From the IMG/VR virus record IMGVR_UViG_3300042141_000130, positions 1-25,882 of that record: a stretch of DNA of 25,882 bases; one strand, written 5' to 3'. The notes under the pieces are model-generated. The model was not told the DNA's origin, made no database searches, and saw only the letters and a program-made list of their open reading frames with translations. The DNA comes from a virus. Position 1 is the first letter of the stretch. Each line of letters starts with the position of its first letter. This document shows, one piece after another, positions 1 to 6,582 of this stretch. The position numbers and the translations under genes were made by a program.

Positions 1-891
1 GACGGCAATTTGTACTGTTGGGGTTACAATGGTCAAGGACAGCTAGGCGTTGGAGATACAGCTAATCGCACAACTCCAACTTTAACTAACACGGGAGTTG
101 TCAAAATTATTACAACAGACAATACCGGCAACAACGGTACATCCCATCTAATAAAAGCAGATGGCACAGTTTGGGTTACTGGTTATTCAGGGGGTAATGG
201 GCTTACAGGACTTGGTAATGCTACCCAGCAAACCAGTTGGCAACAAGTTACGATTAACCTCTCTAATAGAAATGTTGTAGATATTATTAGTCAGGGTGGT
301 GGTGGCGACTCACGTTCTTTCTGGGCACTTATTGACGATGGTTCTATTTATTCATGGGGTTACAACGGGTATGGACAACTAGGACACAGTGGAACGTCAA
401 ATGTAGGCTCGCCCAACCTGCTAGTACAACCAACTGGGTTCCCCAAAGTAGATAAAATTGTTGGATTTGGTGCTGCCAGTGAATATGGGTTTAAAGCCAT
501 AAATATGGCAAGTGGCAGAATGTTTACAGTTGGTAATTGGTGCAATGGCGCCATTGGTATATCTAAAGATGACGCATCAGGCACCTGGCCTTTGGAAACT
601 CCCACAACTAACCGTGCTCATTATCCGGCACGAGAAGTAGAAAGTCCACAACCTGTATTGCAAGGGTATGCAACAATTAAAGACGTTGTAACTTTAATAG
701 CTGAAAACAGTGACCGCACTGCCGTATTTTGTTTATTGTCTGATGGCACGGTCTGGGCCAAAGGCGGTAATGTTAGAGGAGAACTAGGAACTAAGCAAGT
801 AATGAATTTTTACTCTGATGGTACAAATCCACAATCTGTACAACACGGTAATCTTCGGTGGAATCCAACTTGGCAACAAGTTCAGTTTTAG
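1..891 (+). CDS. RCC1-repeat (beta-propeller) phage protein, 5' partial
   Basis: The reading frame is open from the first base, so the gene begins upstream of the window; a TTG at 10 is only an internal Leu codon. The visible 296 residues carry repeated RCC1-like blades: YCWGYNGQGQLGVGD near the start, VTGYSGGNGLTGLGN, YSWGYNGYGQLGHSG in the middle and VWAKGGNVRGELGTK near the end. The spacing of roughly 50-100 residues between W-G-x-N-x-x-G-Q-L-G units is typical of a seven-bladed propeller. Some marine and freshwater phages carry such proteins among their tail genes, where they may act as host-binding or virion-decoration modules; that role is inferred here from the tail-fibre gene that follows 12 bases downstream. 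No signal peptide can be judged because the N-terminus is missing. Confidence 0.85.
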   Translation, partial: DGNLYCWGYNGQGQLGVGDTANRTTPTLTNTGVVKIITTDNTGNNGTSHLIKADGTVWVTGYSGGNGLTGLGNATQQTSWQQVTINLSNRNVVDIISQGGGGDSRSFWALIDDGSIYSWGYNGYGQLGHSGTSNVGSPNLLVQPTGFPKVDKIVGFGAASEYGFKAINMASGRMFTVGNWCNGAIGISKDDASGTWPLETPTTNRAHYPAREVESPQPVLQGYATIKDVVTLIAENSDRTAVFCLLSDGTVWAKGGNVRGELGTKQVMNFYSDGTNPQSVQHGNLRWNPTWQQVQF

Positions 892-903
892 TTAGTTGTA
901 AGC

Positions 904-1713
904 ATGCCTTACTCTATACCCCTACATCAAAGAGTTCAGTTAAGACGGGACACTGCTGCTAACTGGACTCGTGGAAATCCAGTTTTAAAATCTGGGGAAC
1001 TTGGGTACGAAACAGATGCTGAAAGAGTAAAGGTTGGTGATGGGACAACCGCATGGACTAATCTTCCTTATTTTGGTGGTGGTGGGAATCTTGGCGAACT
1101 CCAAGATGTCACTATCACTAATGCCGCAAACGGAGACTTTCTTCGTTGGAATGGAACAGCATGGATTAACGATGCGGTAAATCTTTCAACAGACACAGTG
1201 GGTTCCTACGTTCAGTCACTCGTTGCTGGTTCAGGAATTACAATTACAAACAACTCTGGTGAAGCGGCAACACCAACCATTGCTGTTACGGCAAATACAT
1301 TTGAAACTTACGGCGCAGCATCTAATGCTGTTTCTGTGCATCAAACAGACACTACAAACATCCACGGAATTGCCGACACATCACTTCTTGTTACAACTAC
1401 GGGAGCACAAACACTTACAAATAAAATATTTGATTCACCAGTTTTTATAGGAACTCTTCCAAACATTTCCCTTACTGCAGAACAAGTTGGACTTGGTAAT
1501 GTTGATAATACTTCTGATGCGAACAAACCAGTATCAACAGCAACTCAAACCGCTTTGAACCTCAAAGCAAATATTGCCTCACCAACATTCACAGGAATCC
1601 CTGAAGCGCCTACGGCGTCGTTAGGCACCAAAACTACGCAAATTGCTACTACCGCTTTTGTCATGAATTCTGTTGATAATGACCAATTTATTCTTGCAGG
1701 GCAAATTTTCTAG
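904..1713 (+). CDS. Tail fibre / receptor-binding protein
   Basis: 269 residues. Residues 1-60 match the short N-terminal module seen in many phage fibres (VQLRRDTAANWTRGNPVL, then GELGYETDAERVKVGDGTTAW followed by NLPYF), which in relatives attaches the fibre to the virion. The middle is Thr/Asn/Val-rich and the distal part has classic fibre-shaft signatures: TGAQTLTNK, VGLGNVDNTSDANKPVSTAT, ALNLKANIASPTFTG. These motifs form trimeric beta-structured shafts in known fibres. The gene sits in a run of adhesin-like genes, starting 12 bases after the RCC1-type gene. The ATG at 904 gives the full attachment module; there is no strong ribosome binding site before it. The exact receptor cannot be told from sequence. 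Confidence 0.88.
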   Translation: MPYSIPLHQRVQLRRDTAANWTRGNPVLKSGELGYETDAERVKVGDGTTAWTNLPYFGGGGNLGELQDVTITNAANGDFLRWNGTAWINDAVNLSTDTVGSYVQSLVAGSGITITNNSGEAATPTIAVTANTFETYGAASNAVSVHQTDTTNIHGIADTSLLVTTTGAQTLTNKIFDSPVFIGTLPNISLTAEQVGLGNVDNTSDANKPVSTATQTALNLKANIASPTFTGIPEAPTASLGTKTTQIATTAFVMNSVDNDQFILAGQIF

Positions 1714-1737
1714 TAACTTATATACAGGAGACAAAAC

Positions 1738-2106
1738 ATGGCAACATTTAACAAAGAACTGCTTTCAGAAAGCATTAACGGTAAAGCAATCAAAGTTTCG
1801 GCAACGGCAATTGGTACTTCACCAACTTTAATCCATACTGCTTCAACAAACCCAAACGTGCTAGATGAAGTATGGCTTTACGCCCAAAACAACCATACAG
1901 CGGACCTTGCGGTACGCATTGGCTTTGGTGGCACAACAGATCCTGATGACATTATTGAGTACACAGTAAAAACAAAAGCTGGTTTGTATCTTATTGTCCC
2001 AGGTTTAATTTTGAAAGGAAATGCAACTGCTCTAACAATTAGAGCAGCTTGCGCTACTGTAGACAAAATCTTTTTGTCAGGATATATTAACCGAATTACA
2101 GCATAA
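1738..2106 (+). CDS. Small beta-rich virion protein, function unknown
   Basis: 122 residues, preceded by a good Shine-Dalgarno sequence (CAGGAGA, 1725-1731) seven bases before the ATG. The sequence alternates hydrophobic and polar residues with few charges (LDEVWLYAQNNHTADLAVRI, then LILKGNATALTIRAACATVD), which suggests a single beta-sandwich domain. No catalytic motif is visible. Its size, composition and place between a tail fibre and a glycine-rich adhesin suggest a virion-attached accessory or decoration domain. It resembles the protein at 3280 in length, layout and beta-rich character, although no convincing sequence identity was seen by eye. Function not recognised. Confidence 0.75.
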   Translation: MATFNKELLSESINGKAIKVSATAIGTSPTLIHTASTNPNVLDEVWLYAQNNHTADLAVRIGFGGTTDPDDIIEYTVKTKAGLYLIVPGLILKGNATALTIRAACATVDKIFLSGYINRITA

Positions 2107-2115
2107 TTAACAATT

Positions 2116-2973
2116 ATGTCTAGGTCCTTTAAAGACACCAGCGGTGGTAAACAGATTAGTGGTGGGAGTTTAGCCCCACGCACTGGAAAAGTTAACTCTA
2201 CATTGCAAGTTGATTATGTGCGACGTGGTGGAGCCAAAAACCCACCATCATTGGTAGACTTTTTAGTGGTGGCGGGTGGAGCTGGTGGTGCGGGTACTGG
2301 TGCTCAAGTTGGAGGAGGCGGAGGAGGCGCTGGAGGTATGCGTAGCAGTGTTTCAGCAACTGGTGGTGGTGCTAGTCCTGAAGCAAAGTTAACTGTTTCA
2401 GGTGATGTTGACTACACAGTTGTAGTAGGTGGCGCTGGTTCAGACTCTATATTTTCTACTGTAACGTCAATTAAAGGTGGTACTCCTGGAGGTAGCGGTG
2501 CAGGCGCTGGTTCTAGTGGCGGTTCTGGTGGTGGTGGTGTTACTGGTGGTGGCGCTGGAACTTCTGGGCAGGGTTACGGTGGCGGCTCTGGCGCGGGAAC
2601 CTATACACAAACACCGTGCAGTTCTGGAGGCGGAGGCGGAGCTGGTGGTGGTGGTGGCTCAAGTGGTGATCCCGGCACTGGTGGCGGAGCTGGAGCTAGT
2701 GCGGCAAATAACATTACTGGTTCCTCTGTTGCTTATGCAGGTGGTGGTGGTGGTGGAGGTTCTGGTGGTAACTACCAAGGTGGGTTTTCAAACGCTCCTA
2801 ATTTAGGTGGTGGTGGAACAAACGGCCCTGGTGGTAGTGGTGTAGTTATTATTCGTTACCCAGATTCCTTTGATGATGCAGTACCAAGTGCTGGACTAGT
2901 GTGGGAAAAAACCACAATTGGTGGTAATAAAATTTTTAAATTCACCTCTGGTTCAGGTACAGTAAGCTGGTAA
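2116..2973 (+). CDS. Glycine-rich adhesin-like tail protein
   Basis: 285 residues. After an N-terminal segment of about 45 residues, residues 50-235 are dominated by runs of Gly, Ser and Ala broken by short hydrophobic pieces (VDFLVVAGGAGGAG, YTVVVGGAGSDS). This is followed by the SGVVIIRYP motif, which commonly ends the glycine-rich domain of phage tail proteins, and then a C-terminal domain finishing with FKFTSGSGTVSW. In T-even phages, glycine-rich regions of this sort form polyglycine-helix receptor-binding tips; a comparable role here is inferred from composition and from location among fibre genes. The coding DNA is rich in GGT/GGC/GGA, which also opens long false frames on both strands. 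The ATG lies 9 bases after the preceding stop, without a clear ribosome binding site. Confidence 0.85.
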   Translation: MSRSFKDTSGGKQISGGSLAPRTGKVNSTLQVDYVRRGGAKNPPSLVDFLVVAGGAGGAGTGAQVGGGGGGAGGMRSSVSATGGGASPEAKLTVSGDVDYTVVVGGAGSDSIFSTVTSIKGGTPGGSGAGAGSSGGSGGGGVTGGGAGTSGQGYGGGSGAGTYTQTPCSSGGGGGAGGGGGSSGDPGTGGGAGASAANNITGSSVAYAGGGGGGGSGGNYQGGFSNAPNLGGGGTNGPGGSGVVIIRYPDSFDDAVPSAGLVWEKTTIGGNKIFKFTSGSGTVSW

Positions 2974-2975
2974 TT

Positions 2976-3239
2976 ATGGCACACTACGCATTGCTTAATG
3001 ATGAAAATATCGTTGTTCACGTTATTACTGGGGTTGACGAAAACTCTACACAAATTGACACAGATGGCACAATTGTTGGTGGTTCATCGGAAGCATGGGA
3101 ATCTTTCTATGCCGCTCAACCATGGCATTCAGGGTTGACTTGCAAACGCACGTCATACAACAACAATTTTCGTGGAGTCTATGCTGTGGTTGGGTATACC
3201 TATGATCCTATAAACGATGTGTTCGTAGCCCCACTTTGA
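2976..3239 (+). CDS. Conserved small phage protein of the tail-fibre region
   Basis: 87 residues, starting 2 bases after the stop of the glycine-rich gene, so probably translationally coupled. The opening MAHYALLNDENIVVHVITGV and the ending with NNNFRGVYAVVGYTYD and DPINDVFVAPL follow a pattern often seen in short proteins beside tail-fibre genes of marine cyanophages and other aquatic phages. Their function is unknown, and I know this only as a recurring pattern, not as a characterised family. No membrane segment, signal peptide or catalytic motif is seen. A virion accessory role is inferred from the neighbours only. Confidence 0.75.
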   Translation: MAHYALLNDENIVVHVITGVDENSTQIDTDGTIVGGSSEAWESFYAAQPWHSGLTCKRTSYNNNFRGVYAVVGYTYDPINDVFVAPL

Positions 3240-3245
3240 TATAAT
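3240..3245 (+). promoter_or_regulatory. Possible -10 element (TATAAT)
   Basis: A perfect TATAAT lies in the 40-base gap before the gene at 3280. The predicted start would leave a leader of about 28 bases containing the AGAGGA ribosome binding site. No recognisable -35 element lies 16-18 bases upstream and the region is AT-rich, so a chance match is possible. Confidence 0.3.
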
Positions 3246-3279
3246 TAGCCCATACATTACAACATTATAAAGAGGAAAC

Positions 3280-3609
3280 ATGGCCCAAGCATACAAAGTA
3301 CTAGCACAATCTGCCCCTGCAGCCACAACAAACACGGATATGTACACCGTTGGCGCTGGTCTGCAAATCGTGGCTTCAACCGTAACTATTTGTAACCGTG
3401 CGGCGGTTGCAGCCACTTACCGAATTGCTGTTCGTAATGGCGGGGCAACTCTAGCCAACCTACACTACATTGCATACGACGCCACGGTAGCGGCAAACGA
3501 CACGATTGCTTTGACCCTCGGCCTCACTCTTCAAGCTTCAGACGTAATTACCGTTTATGCTTCTAGTGCAAGCTTGTCTTTTAACATTTTTGGTTGTGAA
3601 ATTACGTGA
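3280..3609 (+). CDS. Small beta-rich virion protein, function unknown
   Basis: 109 residues behind a good ribosome binding site (AGAGGAAA, 3271-3278). The sequence is almost free of charged residues in its second half and has alternating beta-strand character: LQIVASTVTICNRAAVAATY, IAYDATVAANDTIALTLGLT, LQASDVITVYASSASLSFNI. Short single-domain proteins of this type occur beside tail fibres in many aquatic phages. A virion or adhesin role is inferred; there are no catalytic motifs. Its stop codon overlaps the GTG start of the next gene by four bases (GTGA), so the two are likely co-translated. Confidence 0.75.
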   Translation: MAQAYKVLAQSAPAATTNTDMYTVGAGLQIVASTVTICNRAAVAATYRIAVRNGGATLANLHYIAYDATVAANDTIALTLGLTLQASDVITVYASSASLSFNIFGCEIT

Positions 3610-4148
3610 TCTACAGGGCTGTAAATGCGTCCATTAGCCGCACGGCACAAGCTAAGTTTTCATTAGAACGTTTTACAGGAAGTAAACTTAAAAGAACTTA
3701 CCGCCTTTCTTGCGGAGACATAGATGTCTACACGGGAATAGAGACTTGTATCGGAGTCAATCTCTACAGGTCGTACCACGATGGTATTTGTGGAACTTAC
3801 AGTACTTTGTATCAAAGCAATAGTGCCACTTGTGGCTACGTTGCACCAGCACCAGTTTCTCCAGTAGGGGTTTCGCCAGTAGGAGTTTCGCCAGTAGGAG
3901 TAGGAGGAGGAGGAGGAGGAGGAGGAGGAGGAGTTGGTGGCCCAACAAGCTGCACTTCTTGTAATGGAATTGCAAGTTCAACATCAGATAATCTCGTTTG
4001 CGAAGGTGGTTATCTTGTAACGTACAGGACATATTATTGGACGGAGCCATATGGTAACCCTGCTGGCTGTACTGGGTGCCCATCACAAGAAACGCATGAA
4101 ATTAACAGATATTGTGCAGCACCAATACCGTGTCCTGGTTCGTGCTAG
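3606..4148 (+). CDS. Cys-rich protein with PVGVS repeats and a polyglycine hinge
   Basis: 180 residues with a GTG start inside the preceding stop (GTGA overlap). Residues 1-78 form an N-terminal domain. Residues 80-99 hold Pro-Val repeats (PVSPVGVSPVGVSPVGV), followed by ten glycines encoded by ten GGA codons and then VGG. The C-terminal domain has many cysteines in pairs (CTSCNG, CTGCPSQ, CPGSC) and aromatic residues, suggesting disulfide or metal stabilisation. The layout of two domains joined by a flexible repeat hinge fits a virion-exposed or adhesin-like protein, in keeping with its neighbours. I do not recognise a named family. The opposite-strand frame across it is a Leu-rich shadow of the GGA repeat. 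Confidence 0.7.
   Translation: MIYRAVNASISRTAQAKFSLERFTGSKLKRTYRLSCGDIDVYTGIETCIGVNLYRSYHDGICGTYSTLYQSNSATCGYVAPAPVSPVGVSPVGVSPVGVGGGGGGGGGGVGGPTSCTSCNGIASSTSDNLVCEGGYLVTYRTYYWTEPYGNPAGCTGCPSQETHEINRYCAAPIPCPGSC
3861..3899 (+). repeat. 15-bp tandem repeat encoding PVGVS units
   Basis: Two full copies of CCAGTAGGnGTTTCG (3861-3875 and 3876-3890) and a partial third (3891-3899) stand in tandem, differing by one base. Each encodes Pro-Val-Gly-Val-Ser in the gene at 3606. The unit length is a multiple of three, so copy-number change would keep the frame. Confidence 0.85.
3903..3932 (+). repeat. GGA trinucleotide repeat (10 units)
   Basis: Ten consecutive GGA codons encode a ten-glycine run in the gene at 3606. 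Perfect triplet repeats are prone to slipped-strand copy change, and the G-rich strand has four-stranded folding potential. In-frame changes would lengthen or shorten the hinge. Confidence 0.9.
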
Positions 4149-4175
4149 GGTTGTAACTATTAATAAGGAGATTTT

Positions 4176-4403
4176 ATGTCTAAAACAAGTCAACCGCGGC
4201 TAAACATGAATAACTTAAAAGAATTTGCTGTGGTAGTAGAAGGAGACGTTGCGTTTACCATGAAGCATCCAATTGAAGTAGAAAACGTAATTGCTGCTTT
4301 ACGCTCAAATCCTCAAATAATTGAAGTTCCAGATGAGCTAAAAAATGTTGTCACTTTCGGTTGGACTTTTGACGGAACAAATTTTACACCACCATCGGAG
4401 TAA
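4176..4403 (+). CDS. Small hypothetical protein
   Basis: 75 residues, preceded by a strong Shine-Dalgarno sequence (AAGGAG, 4164-4169). The sequence is soluble with mixed charge (FAVVVEGDVAFTMKHPIEVE, ending VTFGWTFDGTNFTPPSE). It looks like a compact alpha/beta domain without cysteines or catalytic motifs. The ending resembles small proteins found near structural and auxiliary genes in aquatic phages, but I cannot name a family. It sits between the adhesin run and the enzyme cassette, and its stop lies 3 bases before the next start. Confidence 0.65.
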   Translation: MSKTSQPRLNMNNLKEFAVVVEGDVAFTMKHPIEVENVIAALRSNPQIIEVPDELKNVVTFGWTFDGTNFTPPSE

Positions 4404-4406
4404 CAA

Positions 4407-4631
4407 TTGAGTGCTTGGCAGGAATACAAAAAGAAAATTGGTACTGCTCGCCCTTGGCAACTTCTAGATCCATCTAATTATGTAGATGAGAGTTTAGAAA
4501 AAGAAAGGTATGATATATGCCTTGCTTGTCCAGAATTACTCAATATAACAAAGCAATGCAAACAATGTGGCTGTGTTATGTCACTTAAAACTAAACTTAG
4601 GAATGCAGTATGTCCACTGGGCAAATGGTAG
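4407..4631 (+). CDS. Small zinc-ribbon-like Cys protein
   Basis: 74 residues with a TTG start chosen because GGAG (4397-4400) sits six bases upstream and no ATG in frame would keep the protein intact. The C-terminal half has CLACPELL, CKQCGCVM and CPLGKW: two CxxC-type pairs plus further cysteines, a pattern fitting a single zinc site. Short proteins ending in CPLGKW occur in many cyanophages and other aquatic phages, often beside 2OG-Fe(II) oxygenase genes. The link to the next gene is close: the reading frames overlap by 22 bases. The partner or substrate is unknown; zinc binding is inferred from the cysteine spacing alone. Confidence 0.7.
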   Translation: MSAWQEYKKKIGTARPWQLLDPSNYVDESLEKERYDICLACPELLNITKQCKQCGCVMSLKTKLRNAVCPLGKW

Positions 4632-5218
4632 GAGAAAGAGAACTTGCTCCTGGGATAATTGTATACTCGTACAATAGAGATAAAGCAAATGAGTGGCTCT
4701 CAACACTAAAAACATACTCTGAGCCACTTTTGGCTTACGGAACAGTCTATACAAAAAAAGAAGATGGTTATCATTCAACAGTAAACCTAGACCACAGAAA
4801 GTGTAAAGTATTTTCTGGAAGTGATTTGCCGAATTGTCACATTGAAGATCCGTTAAGAGTTCTTTCAAATCAAATGCATGCTTTTATGGATGAAAATGTT
4901 GCAAAATTTTGCAATAAATATTCTGCCCATGAAACAGTAAAAAACCATGATGCAATATTTTTAAAGTATGAATCAGGTGATTTCTTTAATGACCACAACG
5001 ATGACTGCCCAACATACCCCAGAACTGTTTCTTCTGTTGTTTATCTTAACGAAGACTACTCTGGGGGTGAGCTTTGCTTCAAACATTTTAATATTGAGTA
5101 CAAACCACAACAAGGCGATTGTGTAGTCTTTTCATCGGCATTCCCGTATATGCATAGCGTAAAGCCAATTACAGAAGGAACAAGGTATGCAGTTGTTAAC
5201 TGGTATACGTACGTATAA
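4610..5218 (+). CDS. 2-oxoglutarate/Fe(II)-dependent oxygenase (prolyl-hydroxylase type)
   Basis: 202 residues. Iron ligands are visible as H129-x-D131 (NDHNDD) and H182 (PYMHSV), with R192 (GTRYAV) as the likely 2-oxoglutarate anchor. The intervening VVYLNEDYSGGELCF and KPQQGDCVVFSS segments are typical of the P4Hc/2OG-FeII_Oxy superfamily core. Such enzymes hydroxylate proteins, small molecules or nucleic-acid components using O2 and 2-oxoglutarate; the substrate here is unknown. The ATG at 4610 has AGGA upstream (4599-4602) and overlaps the zinc-ribbon gene by 22 bases; an ATG at 4625 is an alternative. Phages from surface waters often carry these enzymes. The family call is confident, the role is not. 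Confidence 0.9.
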   Translation: MSTGQMVGERELAPGIIVYSYNRDKANEWLSTLKTYSEPLLAYGTVYTKKEDGYHSTVNLDHRKCKVFSGSDLPNCHIEDPLRVLSNQMHAFMDENVAKFCNKYSAHETVKNHDAIFLKYESGDFFNDHNDDCPTYPRTVSSVVYLNEDYSGGELCFKHFNIEYKPQQGDCVVFSSAFPYMHSVKPITEGTRYAVVNWYTYV

Positions 5219-5233
5219 GGTAGGATTACTAAC

Positions 5234-5998
5234 ATGACTCTTGCAGAACTTACAATTGCACCACCAAACCCAGGCCCTGCAGATTGGAACGATGACGGTT
5301 TTCTAGTTGTAGAAAATTTAATTCCAGAAAACTTAATGTTTGACTATGAGCGTTGTTGGGCAGAAAACAATTCTGAAAGGCCTGGAGGTTGGCCAGATTG
5401 CACACCATACCGACGTCATCCAGAAGTAATGGACATTTTGACTTACAAAGGAATCAACGACACAATAGAACAGTTGATTGGTGAACCTGGTGGTGTGCAC
5501 CTAAACCTAACTGGGTGGGTAACTACTAGACGCAATTGGCACCAAGACACATACTTAAATCCTCCACATGTTGGAGATTACTACGCTGCTGTGTGGATTG
5601 CTTTAGAGACAATTCATCCCGATTCTGGACCTTTTCAATTTGTTCGTGGGTCACACCGTTGGCCAGTTGTCACACGCGAAAAGATTCTTGCTGCCCTAAC
5701 CCCAGAAGAACGAGACCACACATGGCCTAAACACAGCGAACGTTTGTTAACCCCACTTTTTGAACAAGAGATTGTAAACCGTAATGCAGAAGTGATTACT
5801 TACCTTCCAAAACGTGGTGATGTTTTGTTTTGGCATGGTCGTCTATTACATCGTGGATCGGAACCTAATGTTGTTGGAATGCCTAGAAAATCTTTAATTG
5901 CCCATTACTCTGGAATCAACCATAGGGAAGACATGCCTACAGCATTACAGCATAGTGATGGCTGGTATTTTCCGATTGACGGTGGCAATGTTTCTTAA
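5234..5998 (+). CDS. Phytanoyl-CoA dioxygenase (PhyH)-family oxygenase
   Basis: 254 residues. This is a second, unrelated-looking 2OG-Fe(II) enzyme. The iron triad is H103-x-D105 (NWHQDTYL) and H206 (RLLHRGSE), and R218 in MPRKSLIAHY is a likely 2-oxoglutarate ligand. PDSGPFQFVRGSHRWP and PKRGDVLFWHG are hallmark PhyH segments. The family hydroxylates lipids, amino-acid derivatives and other small molecules; the substrate cannot be deduced. TAGGAT (5222-5227) serves as a ribosome binding site seven bases before the ATG. The gene follows the other oxygenase by 15 bases and overlaps the methyltransferase by 11 bases, so the three are very probably one transcription unit. Confidence 0.92.
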   Translation: MTLAELTIAPPNPGPADWNDDGFLVVENLIPENLMFDYERCWAENNSERPGGWPDCTPYRRHPEVMDILTYKGINDTIEQLIGEPGGVHLNLTGWVTTRRNWHQDTYLNPPHVGDYYAAVWIALETIHPDSGPFQFVRGSHRWPVVTREKILAALTPEERDHTWPKHSERLLTPLFEQEIVNRNAEVITYLPKRGDVLFWHGRLLHRGSEPNVVGMPRKSLIAHYSGINHREDMPTALQHSDGWYFPIDGGNVS

Positions 5999-6560
5999 CG
6001 CTGGTTGTGGCACACATTATGCTTCAGGTTGGGTAAACACCGACGTTTGGGAAAACGAAGACACAAGACCCGATGTTCGTGTAGAGCCAGGTAAACCTTA
6101 CCCGTTTGGCGACAACACTTTTGATGCAGTGTTTATGAGTCATGTTCTAGAACACATCCATTGGGGTGAAGTTCCGGCATTTCTTAATGAGATGTCTCGC
6201 GTGGCAAAGCCAGGTGCACCCATGCTCATTATTTGCCCAGATGTTTATAAAACTATAAAACTGTGGCATGAAGGCAAAATGCCATGGTGGTTAGTTGAGT
6301 CAGTCATGGAGCACGCCGAAGTTGCTCCAGAACATTTGAAAGACGTTGAGTGGTGGGATGGTGCTACACACCATTGGAACGCACACGAAAAGAGAATAGA
6401 GGATTTGCTAAACCAAATGCAATTCCCAAATATTGAAAATGTGTTTACACTGATACCCGATGGCAACTCTTGGAATGACCACCGAATTGCAAACTTAATA
6501 TGGCCTGTTGTAGGTAAAGCAGATTGGCAGTTGTGTTTAAGATTTACCAACAAGCAATAA
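5988..6560 (+). CDS. Class I SAM-dependent methyltransferase
   Basis: 190 residues from the ATG at 5988. This start places the SAM-binding motif I (LNAGCGTH) right at the N-terminus, as in many short phage methyltransferases; the frame is open 90 bases further upstream, but that part lies inside the PhyH gene and adds no domain. FGDNTFDAVFMSHVLEHIHW is the motif III-like segment typical of the Methyltransf_11 group, followed by a strand-forming MLIICPD. The acceptor is unknown. The 11-base overlap with the PhyH gene suggests coupled translation. A common guess for this cassette is stepwise modification (hydroxylation, then methylation) of one substrate, but the sequence does not show it. Confidence 0.85.
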   Translation: MFLNAGCGTHYASGWVNTDVWENEDTRPDVRVEPGKPYPFGDNTFDAVFMSHVLEHIHWGEVPAFLNEMSRVAKPGAPMLIICPDVYKTIKLWHEGKMPWWLVESVMEHAEVAPEHLKDVEWWDGATHHWNAHEKRIEDLLNQMQFPNIENVFTLIPDGNSWNDHRIANLIWPVVGKADWQLCLRFTNKQ

Positions 6561-6571
6561 AATTTATGCGC

Positions 6572-6577
6572 TAAAAT
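6572..6577 (+). promoter_or_regulatory. Possible -10 element (TAAAAT) for a leaderless GTG gene
   Basis: TAAAAT ends five bases before the GTG at 6583, and no Shine-Dalgarno sequence is present. This would place transcription start at or next to the start codon. No clear -35 element is present, so the call is tentative. Confidence 0.3.
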
Positions 6578-6582
6578 GTGGT

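Noticed and set aside
2477-2806. + strand Val/Leu-rich frame inside the glycine-rich gene
   Set aside because: It arises from reading GGT/GGC/GGA runs in another frame; the main frame has the family-typical SGVVIIRYP ending.
3861-3932. Tandem repeats as a CRISPR array
   Set aside because: There are no spacers and no cas genes; the repeats are coding and contiguous.
3757-4086. Leu-rich - strand frame with a poly-Leu run
   Set aside because: It is the reverse complement of the GGA repeat (TCC read in another frame); no start signal.
5898-5987. N-terminal 30-residue extension of the methyltransferase
   Set aside because: It lies within the PhyH gene and precedes the motif I start; ATG 5988 gives the normal domain boundary.
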